From Welwitschia mirabilis (lineage: Eukaryota > Gnetophyta > Gnetopsida > Welwitschiales): a DNA stretch of 64,000 nucleotides. The position numbers and the translations under genes were made by a program. The notes beneath the pieces were generated by a model. The model saw only the letters and a list, made by a program, of their open reading frames with translations. It did not search any database and was not told the DNA's origin. The stretch lies in contig JBOZIK010000001.1 in assembly GCA_051453625.1 (NCBI GenBank), positions 143,900,061 through 143,964,060 of the forward strand, given 5' to 3'. Shown here in pieces: positions 47,890-58,620 of this stretch (within the stretch, counting starts at the first letter, position 1; the number at the start of each line of letters is the position of its first letter).

Positions 47890-48423
47890 TCTAGTATCTT
47901 GGAATTAACCACATAATTTAAAGAGAAAAAAATTAAAAGTAATAAAAAGTAAACAAAAATGAAGATAATGAAAGCATTACTTTATATTAGAATATATAAA
48001 GTACAAAATCTTCTCGAATAAACTCCATGTAAGGGCATTATGTTAACTCTCCTCTAAAAACTCACACTTTACTTCTATACTTTGATGTCTGTTAAGCTTA
48101 TCACTCCCTCCATTTATAAGGATTAAAAATAATTCATAACAATGAAGGATTTCTTTGATATTAGTTTTGTACATATTTCTTTAAATTATTTTCTAATCAT
48201 AAAATATTCCTTACATATAGATTTCCTTTAGACATAGCATATTTCTTACACCTAGATTCATTTTACACATGATAATTTAAGTGATTATCCTTTTCTAACA
48301 TGGAAATTACACATTGTGAATTTATTTTTAAGATTATAATACTAAAACCTAAGTAAATATATCCCTAACTCATTCAAACATATTTTTTTTTTTACTTCTA
48401 TAAGTATGCTTCTATATTAAACA
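47890..48423 (-). repeat. Gyp6 5' LTR (left end approximate)
   Basis: Uninterrupted copy of the LTR that at the other end is split by Sire4. It lines up with 35150-35350 and then 39236-39581. Confidence 0.7.
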
Positions 48424-48542
48424 TCTATTACAACAAATATATTCATATAGAACTTAGGGATGTTAAAATAATTTTTAAAATTTAAAAATAATTTAGGAAA
48501 TAAGAACAAATTCAAAAGACTTAAGTAGGACATAGTTATAAA

Positions 48543-48547
48543 GTAAT
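48543..48547. repeat. Gyp2 target-site duplication, left copy
   Basis: GTAAT, identical to 57393-57397. Confidence 0.8.
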
Positions 48548-48961
48548 TGTAATGTTCCATTTTACTATTTTTGGATTATTTCACATAAAAAAGAACATGT
48601 AGGATAATATGTCAGGATCAATAAGAATAAAAGAAATAATTTTGTAAAGGTGAATGGTATAATTAGAAATAGTGAATTACATTCCTTATCATTTAGCCAA
48701 TATCCTTAGGCTAGTGGTCAAAGTTAAATACATAGATTATGATCGCAGTCCCCCTCTTAGGATCCTTAGAGATTAGCCAATATTCTAATCACTTACATTC
48801 ACCAAGTCTATCCATCCTCAGCTAATGGCATAAGGCTTTATAGCATAAACAAAAGGATACAGTTTTACATATTTGGATTACAAGCATTTATAAATCATTG
48901 ATTACACTCCTTTAGTACCTTAACATACTTATTTTACAAACAATAAATTTGAAACATTACA
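48548..48961 (-). repeat. Gyp2 3' LTR
   Basis: TGTAATGTTCC...ACATTACA in plus-strand reading; 414 bp; pairs with 56998-57392. Contains CCCCCTCTTAGGATCC, shared with Gyp1 LTRs in reverse complement. Confidence 0.9.
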
Positions 48962-48974
48962 TTCCCTTCCCCTT
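48962..48974 (-). other. Gyp2 polypurine tract
   Basis: TTCCCTTCCCCTT on the plus strand, i.e. AAGGGGAAGGGAA on the element strand, next to the LTR. Confidence 0.85.
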
Positions 48975-49139
48975 AAGCATCATGCTCATCCTCGATTATG
49001 GTTCCTCCACTTCTTGTGTTATTTGTAAAGCCATGTTCATCCATATTACTATTTGTATTAGCTATAAAAGATAAGGGAAAGAGAAATATTATTCATTAAG
49101 AGATACATTAACAATGAAAAATAACATATCAAGCTTTAT

Positions 49140-49560
49140 TAAAACGTTTGAAAAAAGTCTTCTACATGCACTCCCCATTTTTCTAAGTTTTTTGATTATA
49201 ATGGTTTAGTGTATTAGTATTTTATTTATATTTTTATTCTTTAATTGCTTAATTCTAGTATCTAATACCTTTTTAAGTTAGACATTAAAGGTTAGATTGG
49301 GTTTAAGCATAATATGCTACTAATTCATGGTGTAGTCTTAGTTCTTATCTTTACGATAAGGCTTTAGCATGCTCACATGAAAAACTAGATGAAATTGAGA
49401 CATTTGCAGTGGAAGTTATACTTTATAGGCTTGTTTCCCTATTATTTCAATGATCTTAAATGAATCATAATAGCGTCAGGTTAACTTTCTGTACTTTCCC
49501 ATTTTCAAGGATTTTCTTTCCAACTTGATTTTTAGAAATACTTTTTCACCAACTTAAAAT
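49140..49560 (-). pseudogene. Gyp2 GPF module and chromodomain
   Basis: LKMGKYRKLT(stop)RYYDSFKIIEII (about 49480-49545), QFHLVFHVSMLKPYRK (about 49385-49435), then after a frame change VLDTRIKQLKNKNINKILIH (about 49235-49295), the start of a chromodomain. The blocks and their order are the same as in Gyp1. Confidence 0.85.
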
Positions 49561-50080
49561 ATGTGAGTTTGATATTTTTTTATCATAGTATTTCTTGTAC
49601 CAATATTATATGGCTTGTAATTTTATTTTTATCTTGGTAATGACCTCTTTCATAATTTTTAATTCAGAAGATACAACCTTTTCAAATCTCTATGAAGGAT
49701 CAGACCATGTGACAAAAGTGGAGTAGTTCTTATCATATATTGATTCAAATGGCAAACATCAAATGGATGTTTGAAATATTTGATTATAAGAAAACTCAAC
49801 TAGGTGTAGGTAGTTCTTCCATTTTTTAGGTTATTTGGCCACGTAACACCATATATTATCTTCTAAAATGTGATTTACTCTTTCAATATGATCATTTATT
49901 TATAGGTGATATGTGGTACTAAAACTAAGTTTAGTACCCAAGTGATGGAAGAAAATTTACTAGAAGTTGGATAAGAACATTGGATCTTGATTGGATATAA
50001 TGACTTAATGTGCATCATGTAACTTGAAAACTTGTTGTACATGCCATAGGACCAATTCTTTAGCTATGTTAGAATAAGTC
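49561..50080 (-). pseudogene. Gyp2 integrase, N-terminally deleted
   Basis: Begins at the core second half: KELVLWHVQQVFKLHDAH(stop), VIISNQDPMFLSNF (about 49960-50050; second Asp kept as NQD), TKLSFSTTYHL (about 49910), IERVNHILEDN with the catalytic Glu position readable (about 49870-49900), WKNYLHLVEFSYNQIF (about 49790-49835), then FESIYDKNYSTFVTW. The zinc finger and first catalytic Asp present in Gyp1 are absent because the RT end joins directly to this point. Confidence 0.85.
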
Positions 50081-50690
50081 ACATTTGCTTAATTTGGCCT
50101 TAAAATTATGCTTAGTCAAGACCTACAAAACTTTATTCAAGTATGCAACATAGTCATCTTAACTTTTAGAATATATTAGAATATCTAAAAATACAACTAT
50201 GAATTTACCTAAATAAGGTTATAAAATGTCATTCATCAAACTTATAAAAGTAGTTGAAGCATTTTTCAAACTAAAAGGCATTAAAGGGCATTACTAAAAC
50301 TCGTAATGTCCACATCTTATTGTGAAGATAGTTTTATAGATATCTTCATCCTTAATGAAGATTTGGCAGTATCTAAATTTTAATTTGATCTTTGAAAATA
50401 AGTTGACTTCTAGAATTTGATCACAATAGGTTATCAATTCTTAGTAGAGGACATCTATTTTTAATGATTATCTTGTTTAGCTATATGTAGTTAATTCAAA
50501 GTCATAAGGTATCATTCTTTTTCTTTATGAAGAGTATCAGGGCTCCCTAAGATGACATACTAGGGTGAATTTTTCCTTTCAAAAGTAACTATTTAATTTA
50601 TAGTTTTAGTTTTCTTAATTTTATCACTAAGAATTAGTAGGAGCCTTGGGATATTGGTTGTGCTCTAGGGATTAATTTGATTGCATGCTG
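50081..50690 (-). pseudogene. Gyp2 reverse transcriptase
   Basis: ALILFIKKKNDTL...INYI(stop)LNKIIIKNRCPLLRIDN (about 50430-50545) and, after frame changes, LVMPFNAF (about 50270) and LGKFIVVFLDILIYS (about 50170-50215), where one of the two catalytic Asp codons is lost. It ends HNFKAKLSKCD at about 50085 and then jumps into integrase. Compare Gyp1 RT, whose last block is followed by RNase H. Confidence 0.85.
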
Positions 50691-50849
50691 CACTTTCGCC
50701 TTGGATGGTAGCATCTTGGAGTCTTTGCAAAATGTGGGATTCCCTTTATAATTTTCTACCTAAATGAGGGTAATAAAGATTTATTTACTTTTAACAACTT
50801 TTAGAATCTTCTTAGGTAAGGTTAAGAATATCTTCTTATTCCTTCCCTC

Positions 50850-51300
50850 CCCTTTTAAAATTTGTGTTTTAAATGAAGTTGATAATAATAGGGTGTATTG
50901 GCAAAAGTTAATTTGAACATTATATTTGATTAAGAAGGGAATCTTCAAAATGGCATGGTATTATCTAATGTAAAGACATAAAATGTATTTCTAAAATATG
51001 ATTCATAAATGGTGTTATTGAGAAGGGTCATAATCTCATCTTGTGTAAATAAACTACCCTCTTGTGATCCCCATGATAGATTTTTATTCCTTAAATGAGG
51101 TTATATTTAGTTTGTATAATAATATAGGAGAAATAAAGTTATGTAAGACACCATTATCTACTAGTAATAAAATAAAGAAAAATAAAATTTGACCATGGAA
51201 TTTCAAGATAGAGTAGTGATTATGAATCACACCTGTTTGTATGATAACTTATATTTTTTGAGTTATGTGGATGGATTCTATGAGTTTTAAGGCTGACTGT
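50850..51300 (-). pseudogene. Gyp2 protease remnant
   Basis: LVDNGVLHNFISPILLYKLN at about 51095-51155 is the retropepsin block (compare VNSSTSHNFISSTLFYKLN in Gyp1). VD is kept, but the following Ser/Thr-Gly is changed. KFYVFTLDN-like reading near 50970 matches the later Gyp1 block. Confidence 0.75.
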
Positions 51301-52430
51301 GCTAATGGAGATTCATTACCCTAGCCTTGAATGGATAATTTCTCATAATATAATCCTTCTTATTTCATTTATAGTAGGTAATTTTGGTTCTAAAGGTTTC
51401 ACATGCAGGTGGAATTTTTATCATGTTGGATTTGTTTAGTTACAAGTGTTGAGGCTCATTCCATTGATTTTCTTGCCCTTCAAGTCCTTTTCTTTCTTTT
51501 CTTTTTTTTTATGGTAGGGTTCTTTAGTGAATTTTATTTCCAAGGTGCATAAGATGCTTTTAAGTTTAGATGATAGGGTTTCAATGAAACTGTTAATCAA
51601 CTGCTTCTCTATGAATTCTTTTGTTATTTCATGAGGGCTCGAAATTGGATTAGTGTTCATCTAGTAAGTTGTTTCCTAAGTAAAGGCATTGAAACTCCAC
51701 CATTTAGTTTTCTATGAAGTCTTCATGAATGAATTTCATTTTGAATTCCTCTATGAAGGTGTTTATGGTAACTATTGGGGATGTTTCTATTGACATTTAG
51801 ACCATTATTCTTGTGCATTTTCTATAAGAAAGATTGCAACATATGCACATCATTACTCTAGTAGAATATTTTGAATGCTAAAGTAGTTTTCTATTAGTTA
51901 AATATAGGAGATGGCTTCTTTTCTTATCCTTGCTTTATCTTTATATGTTTTTAAGTGTATTATTTTGACAATCTCATCTCCTTTCGATTGTTCTATGTTG
52001 AAGTGGTTTGCTCAATTTAGCAAAAAGGCTTTAAGATTGACCTTTATGTTTAATAGCCTTATTTGGATGTTTTAAAGATTAACTATGCTTATTGGAGTAT
52101 GTTATCTCGATGTAGAGTATTTTTATTAGGATGCACTTGGGTTTCATTCCATAGGTCTATCTTTTAAGTGAGAAAGAAGGTTATCGATCCTACTAGCAAG
52201 AATTTCATTCTAAGAGTGAATTTGATCAAGTTCAATTTCTATTTCATCTATTTACCAATTTACTCTATGTCTTAGTGTGCATCAGTTAATTCGACATCCT
52301 ACTAAACTCATATTTTATTCCTTATTTGCTCTTCTTCTAAGAGTAGTAAATTCCTCTTCTACTAGTATTATGTCCCTTTTTATAGTATTATTAAAAGATT
52401 TAGGTACATGTAACTAAATGGTGGTTAGAA
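51301..52430 (-). pseudogene. Gyp2 gag
   Basis: Starts near 52430 with a helical, charged N-terminus (IDEIEIELDQIHS, then NEILASRIDNLLSHLKDRP; about 52170-52260), typical of chromovirus Gag. Then come the capsid blocks AIFLIENAQE(stop)WSKCQ (about 51790-51830) and, at 51436-51660, an open frame with EFIEKQLINSFIETLSSKLK, the 'F..GL...I' region. A Lys/Glu-rich linker follows. The zinc knuckle is not clear, unlike in Gyp1. In Gyp1 the capsid part is missing, so Gyp2 shows that gag lies downstream of the antisense region. Confidence 0.7.
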
Positions 52431-52539
52431 GAAAAAATAATTAGAAGGATAGTTAATAATTGTCATTACAACCCTTGATGATGTGGTTTTCATTTATGCT
52501 AACTATCAAGGAGGTGTATTAGTGGATACTCAAATTATG

Positions 52540-53395
52540 ATGTTGGGAGATCCATAGGTGTTACAGTTAAAGTCTAATGTTAGGTATTCAACTACAACTT
52601 CAAACAGGGAAGTACGATGTCAGATAAGCTCATACAACTATAGAGATTTACTATGGTATAAGCATGGATATAATAGATAGTGACAAAGGAAAATGAGAAG
52701 TTATAAGACCTCACAGGAATAAGTGTAATGTTGGACAACCAAGTGTAATGTCATAAATCCAAGTATGACATTGAGCACCCAAGTGCAACATCAAAGACCT
52801 TTGTCATGAGCTAGCTGGAGTAGAATGAATAATGCTGAGTGTGAACAAGTACTATCAGATGCTTGTGAAGATAAGTATGATGTCAAGTATCTAAATGCAA
52901 GCTCGAGCACCTAAGTATAATATTAGACACTTAAGGATGATGTCAAGTACTAACGTATAACATTAAAGCCTTTGTCTCAATGTATATTTAGAGAAAAATA
53001 AATGTTTTATGAGTCAAGTAAAAGTTGTTAAAGCCTTTCATAAGGAAGTGTGATGTTGAACATCCAAGTATAACATCAAGTAATAGAGTTTGATAATAGA
53101 TTCTTATGCATAAGCAGGTAATAGTTTAACAGATGATGTTGTAAATAAGAAAGAGGTGCTCAAAACTTATAGAAGAAAGTGTGACATCGAGGCATCCAAG
53201 TTTAGTATTAGATACCTAAGTGTAAATCAGATATTAGAGTATCATATTTAAATCTCATAACAGAATAGGCAAGAAGAGTACAATTTATACTAGAGCTAAG
53301 CAGGATTTATCAAAGGTAGGTACGAGGCAAGTGTGATATTAGGCACTCAAGTGTGATGTTGGAATCCTAAGTGAGATATCAACTTTCTTATTCCT
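52540..53395. repeat. Degenerate ~20-bp tandem repeats (CCAAGTGTAATGTC type)
   Basis: Repeated words such as CAAGTGTAATGTC, CAAGTATGACATTGAGCACC and AAGTGTGATGTTGAACATCC in head-to-tail arrangement at about 20-22 bases, with longer stretches between. It lies between gag and the TATA-led antisense region of Gyp2; not seen in Gyp1. Confidence 0.75.
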
Positions 53396-53551
53396 TTGGA
53401 ATGTGCAATTGTCATACGGCCTAGTATTGTCATCTAACTATAGTTAACTTTAATTCAACTGTGGTAGTCCTAGTTTTATTGTAGTTAGTTATGGATTATT
53501 TAACTCTAGTTAACTTTATTCCTAAATTTTAACTAACTATGGGTCCACTAC

Positions 53552-53559
53552 TATAAATA
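53552..53559 (+). promoter_or_regulatory. TATA box of the Gyp2 antisense region
   Basis: TATAAATA in the context CCACTACTATAAATACCCC, then C/T-rich sequence with CCCCTCATTTTTACCTC, a plausible start region about 30 bases on. It points right, i.e. opposite to gag-pol, towards the antisense coding-like region. Confidence 0.5.
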
Positions 53560-53639
53560 CCCCATGAACCCCTCATTTTTACCTCATTTTCTTTGTGAAT
53601 CATAGTCAATTGATAGCTTTCATCTTCCCTATTTTTATT

Positions 53640-56600
53640 ATCATTCTTTTAGCATGGCATTTCCATATTGTTTTTTTATGACTTTTATATATTTCTGTGT
53701 AGGATTTTTATGGTGTGTGCACTCTATAAATAAAATTCTTCTCAAGTACTTTACATTATAGCATTCTCTAATCAAGATATGACTCAGAGACTCTATCCTA
53801 TTATTTTTTGGAATTCCACAAATGTAAAGTCCACTTAATGAAAAATCTAATAATGAGAATGGAGTAGGAGTTTTCATGGATTTTCTCCTCTAACCTTTTG
53901 AATCTATGTAGCCTTCCTTGCTTTTACCTCTGTCATTCTACTATTCTCTTCATTCTTAATTCTTTATATTCTTCTTTTATTCCTAATATAGCTATCATCA
54001 CATCCTTGTCATGATCTAATACAAATTTGTAAAGAAAGTATTAGATTAGTTTTTAGATTTAGCCAAGGTGATTATATTTCTCTTAAGATCTCTTGCTTTA
54101 ACAAGGACTTTTGTTATTTTATGGCTAATTGATTAGACAATCTTTTATGCATGTGGAAGTTGAATACTCACCACTAGAGGTATTTACTATCAATTTCATT
54201 ACCCCATACTTTATAGCTTATGGGGAATTAATCACAAGTAGGGCCTTCTTGCATGATTGGATTAGTGAAATCCCAACTTACATAATTTGTTTATTGTCAT
54301 TTTCAGTTAATGGGTTTTTCTTGAAATGGGCCTTCAACATTTGTTTTGCTACTCTTTCTTAGTTAACTAGCTTGAAGCAAAATAGTAATAGAAGTAAGTG
54401 TTTCCGTTTACACATCCTTTTAGGCTTGTATTTTTCTTCTATGAGTCTAATTAACTTACAATCCTTTAGGTCTTTAAATGTAAATCCATCTTTCAATATC
54501 TCACAAATTTCCTACTTGATTCTTACTTCATTCTCATTCTTTCTCATCTATGGAGAATAAAGGTTTTAAGGACTATGATCCTAGAGAAACATCCTAGGGT
54601 ACTTTTTCTATTCTATCTAAGGTATATATATTCTTGCATTGGATTTTTTAATAACAAGTGTATTTTTTATCACTCTTTTCTATTATTTTTGTTTTTAGAT
54701 GAGTGAGACATTGGGATCTTATGACTCTTCTTTTCAGAAAAGGGAAAAAGCTCAAATTAACCATCCATTACTTAAGGAACTCGAGAAAGAGGAGACATCC
54801 CTTAGCTTTGCTAGATGACACTAGCCCTATGGAGTATTATCTTAGTTCTATTTTATGACTAATCAATTAGACAATTTTGTATGCATGTGGGAGGTGGATA
54901 CTCATCGCTAGGAGGTATTCACTATCAACTTCACTATCCCATACTTTATAGCTTATGTGGAATTGATCGTAGGTAGGGCCTCCTTGTAGTATCAAGTGAG
55001 TGAAATTCGAACTTACATAATTTATTTCTTATCATTTTTAATTAGTTGAATTTCCTGGATTGGACCTCCATCATTTATTTTATTACTCTTTCTTGGTTAA
55101 CTAGCTTGAAGCAAAACAGTGATAAGAGTAAGTATTTCTGTGTACACATCCTTTTAGGCTTGTATTTTTCTTCTATGGGTCTAGATAACTTACAACCTTT
55201 TAGGTCTTCAAATGTAGACCCATCTTTTATTTTATCCCTTCATGAGATTTGTACTTGATCCTTACTTCATTCTCATTTACCTATGGAGGGTGAAGTTTCT
55301 AGCGACTATAACCTTGGAGAAACATCCTAGGGTATTTTTCTATTCTATATGAGTTGTAAATCCTTGCATCGAATTTTTAGATAATAATTATATTTTTTAT
55401 GACATTTTTTCTATTATTATTAATTCCAAATAAGTAAGGCGTTGGGATCCTATAACTCTTCTTTTTAGAAAAGCAAAAAAGCTCAAATTAACCATTCACT
55501 ACTTGAGGAACTTAAAAAAAAGGAGATACCCCTTAGTTTTACTCAATGACACTAGCCCTATGGGGTATTATTTTAGTTTTATTTTTATCTTATTTTGTTG
55601 TCTTTACTTATAATGATATTTTTACTTAACATTTTTATCTTTTAGTTTTATTTGAGGTTCCATGCTCAGAGACCTTAATTAAGGATGATCTAAACTTTAC
55701 CCAATGGCCTCCAAAGAAGCTCTTCCTATGTAAGCTAAGGGAGGACTATATAATAATAATTGACTCCTTTCCTTTTATTCCTTCCACTTGTCTATTTATG
55801 AATTTTTTGTTTTCTTCTAGTGATCCATAATTATTTTGATGCATTAATGGATCAAGGGGATATGTCCTATTCAAATCCCTATTTTAAGCCTCTAGGTAAA
55901 AGTCCACTAGTTGCTCACCAATATCCAAAGCCTTCTATTCATCCACTTGTAGCTTCATAGAGTATTTTTAATGAGCAAGGTTAGGTATCTTACCATATAG
56001 ATCAATTATTGCTAGCTATGAAGACTCTATATTCCAAGATTAAGGAGTTGATGAATTAGTTGTAAGAGTATTAATCTCTCTTTAGCCTCTTGCATATGTA
56101 AGTCACTCATCTATCTCACGTAGATGATGTCTACACTTATTATCTCTCTAAGGAAGTAGATTTTCCATGGGATTTTGAGTGCACCCGCTCTGTTAGCTTC
56201 ATCTTACATTACCCTTCATAGCACAAATGGCCTACCATACTCCAAGACTTTTAAAATTTGATTGATATGATAGAGTCTTTTTACTTTATGTCTTGGCATG
56301 AGCTAGAGGAATGAGAATCCATGAGTGATTCCCTTTAAATGCTATAAAACTAAGTTGAAAATATGAACTTATCAAAGAAGAGGTCATATGCTGATGCTTC
56401 TCATATTATAGCCTCAGAGGAGAGTTAGACCACCTTACTTACATGTTTAGAAAAGAGTGAACAGATAATTGAGACTTATGCAGATCACCTGGCCAGAACC
56501 ATTAATAATATCAATGTATTGTATTATAGTGGGGAGCTTTTAAATGAGCATCTATTAGGAACCTTAGTGATTTATAGTACGATTCACATAAAGCTCTACA

Positions 56601-56880
56601 AGAAGCCATAACCCATCACTAGTGTAGGTTCTGTAGTAGGTTCTTCTTCTATTGAGATTAGTAATATAGTAGTTCCTCATCAACCTACTATGATGGAGGT
56701 TGTCCCAAGTGGCATGAAGCTAACCATTTCAAGTGTGGATGGTCACAACCCTATTCTATTCTCTATGGAGAATTTCTTTATCCTTAGCGGTAATTACACA
56801 ATCCATTGTTTAAAGCCTCATGCATCATGTGTTTCACTAGCATCTTGTTTTCTCTTTACATCATAGTCCTTTTTTATGTA
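53640..56880 (+). pseudogene. Antisense coding-like region (aORF) of Gyp2, unknown protein
   Basis: Plus-strand reading, opposite to gag-pol of Gyp2. Blocks in order: GDYISLKISCFNKDFCYFMA (about 54069-54128), then the open frame 54129-54362 with EVFTINFITPYFIAYGELIT, then SRAFLHDWISEIPTYI, then LKQNSNRSKCFRLHILLGLY (54372 onward). A ~735-bp tandem duplication repeats all this (second copy from about 54857). Then QKREKAQINHPLLKELEKEE (about 54738-54797, between the copies), MDQGDMSYSNPYFKPLGKSP (about 55849-55908), a broken middle, EKSEQIIETYADHLARTINN (about 56452-56512) and a Val/Ser-rich end near 56620-56700. The same blocks in the same order are on the antisense strand of Gyp1. I cannot assign a family; it resembles the 'additional ORFs' described in some plant Ty3/gypsy elements only in position. 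Confidence 0.6.
54120..55590 (+). repeat. Tandem duplication of ~735 bp in the Gyp2 antisense region
   Basis: Unit 1 about 54120-54855, unit 2 about 54856-55590. Shared words: CATCCTTTTAGGCTTGTAT (54413 and 55147), TAGAGAAACATCCTAGGGTA or a variant with one change, and AAGCTCAAATTAACC (54749 and 55480). Divergence is visible (several percent or more), so the duplication is not recent. Confidence 0.85.
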
Positions 56881-56980
56881 CTTCTTGTCATGTTGGCCTA
56901 TTTTCTTAATTTTAAACTTCTATTTATTTATAAAACTAAGTTCCTTACTTTTCTTTAAAGTAGCAGTATACTGCTTATCA

Positions 56981-56995
56981 TTGGCTCTAATACCA
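56981..56995 (-). other. Gyp2 primer-binding site (tRNA-Met type)
   Basis: Plus strand TTGGCTCTAATACCA, i.e. TGGTATTAGAGCCAA on the element strand: the initiator tRNA-Met complement with one C-to-T change. Confidence 0.85.
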
Positions 56996-56997
56996 AA

Positions 56998-57392
56998 TGC
57001 GATGTTCCATTTTACTATTTTTAGATTATTTCACATAAAATAAAACATTTAAAATAATATGTAAGAATAAATAAGAATCAAAAGGAGTATTTTACCAAAG
57101 GTAGACTTTATTATTAGAAACAGTGGATTACATTGTCCTAAACTATTGATCAAAGCTAAAGACATGGACTATGACCTGAGTCCCCCTCTTAGGATCCTTG
57201 GGAATTAGTCAAAGTTGTTGTTAGTTACATCCACCAATTCTATCCACCTCCACCTAATGCCATAGACTTTTATAGCATTAAAAAAAAAGATAGTTTTTCA
57301 TCTTTGGATCACACCCATTCATAACTCATTTATTACACTCATTTAGTGCCTTAACATACTTCTTTTACAAATAGTGAATTTGTAACATTACA
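56998..57392 (-). repeat. Gyp2 5' LTR
   Basis: TGCGATGTTCC...AACATTACA; pairs with 48548-48961. Confidence 0.9.
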
Positions 57393-57397
57393 GTAAT
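57393..57397. repeat. Gyp2 target-site duplication, right copy
   Basis: GTAAT, identical to 48543-48547. Confidence 0.8.
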
Positions 57398-57639
57398 AGA
57401 AGAGATATTAATATGTTTCATTTATAAAATATGTGATATGTGGAATACAAATTTTAGAGAATTATGTCATAGGATAAGAATAATTAATAGAAAATACTAA
57501 ATAAGAAATGTCTCAACATAGAATAATCATTGGTGAAAAAATCATCTTTATTACTAATGTAGCTAGATTCATATATGTAGAACATTTTATATTAAAGAAC
57601 ATAACCCTTTTTTTTAAGTAATGGACTTATATTATTGAT

Positions 57640-58620
57640 ATGGTTATGAGGTAAATTTATTTCCAAATGAAAATATGTCTTATGTTATTAGGAAAGAAAA
57701 GAATATAGGTTATAGAGCATAAAAAATGATTTTTTCCCCTTAAGCACTAAGTGTTATGATATTTATATATCCAAAAATAATATTGAAATAATAAACTGAT
57801 ATAGTAGAGAAGGTTATGTTAACTATAAGTTAATCTTATATTTAAAAATTATAAAATTTAATCAAAACATAGAGACACATGTGTATGAATCTTATTAGGT
57901 AAGAAAAACTTACAAGAATTTAATCTCAAGATTTTCAAGAAGATGAGTATAAAAACGTTGAAACTTATGCATGGTGATATTCATTATTCAATGTTAATGC
58001 CATTTATAAAAGGATATAAATATATTCTTATTTTCATAGATTATTCTACTATAATAACTTTCACTTGTTATGTAAATTAAAAGTTTCAGATCTTATCAAC
58101 ATTTATTATATTTTTATTCTATTTAAGCACTAGTATAAAATCAATGTACTAAAAAAAATATTTAAAGACTTAATAAGAGAAAAACACCATATATAATATG
58201 ATATCATGTCTTCATAGATGCCTACATTAAATAAATCTACAAAATAAAAATAAAAATAATCATTAAAATGATGCATTTTATAATGTATAATACCAAAGTA
58301 CTAAAAAAATTGGATAAGTAGTTGGAATTACCATATAATTTTAAAATTATCAATTTAGTAGATCATGAAAAATTGAAGTTTTTATTGATTTGTAGTCTAA
58401 CAAAAGAAACTTGGTAGGGTGATTTAGGACTCTAAAGATAAATACTATGTAAATGTCTATAATAAAATTAAAATATGCTTAAGCCTAAAACATAATTAAA
58501 AACCATGTATGACAAAAAAAATCAAATCCTATTAATTGTGAGTTACATGATAGTAAAGATTTATCATATTAAATGATTAAATATTTGATTAGAAATTAAT
58601 TAAAATTTAATAATAAGGAT
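57640..58620 (+). pseudogene. CopC: copia integrase fragment
   Basis: LQEFNLKIFKKM and, after a shift, LMHGDIHYSMLMPFIKGYKY, ILIFIDYSTIITFTCYV (about 57964-58075) match the copia integrase core 'LIH.D..GP.......G.RYF..FIDDYSR.TWVY', including both the H.D and the D-Y-S positions. The rest of pol downstream can be read only as Lys/Asn-rich fragments. No LTR was recognised with confidence. Confidence 0.7.

Larger units (their letters stand above)
34990..48423 (-). mobile_element. Gyp6: Ty3/gypsy element, minus strand, twice interrupted
   Basis: The 5' LTR (about 47890-48423) matches a 3' LTR found in two pieces (about 34990-35350 and 39236-39581) because Sire4 is inserted in it. Reading leftwards from the 5' LTR: gag (47530-46940), LINE1 insertion (46935-43015), gag end/protease (42990-42300), RT (42080-41560), RNase H (41450-40950), integrase (40900-40160). 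Gene order is that of Ty3/gypsy. No chromodomain was recognised. The left boundary of the 3' LTR is approximate. Confidence 0.8.
48548..57392 (-). mobile_element. Gyp2: Ty3/gypsy chromovirus, minus strand, with antisense region
   Basis: 8.8 kb, bounded by LTRs (48548-48961 and 56998-57392) and a perfect 5-bp TSD GTAAT. LTR, PPT and PBS match Gyp1, so it is the same family in the opposite orientation. Reading leftwards: 5' LTR, PBS, antisense coding-like region (56.9-53.6 kb), tandem-repeat array, gag, protease, RT, integrase core, chromodomain, PPT, 3' LTR. RNase H and the N-terminal part of integrase are missing through an internal deletion near 50080. Confidence 0.92.

Noticed and set aside
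52540-53395. Centromeric-type satellite
   Set aside because: The array is short, the ~20-base unit is degenerate, and it lies inside one retrotransposon between gag and the antisense region.
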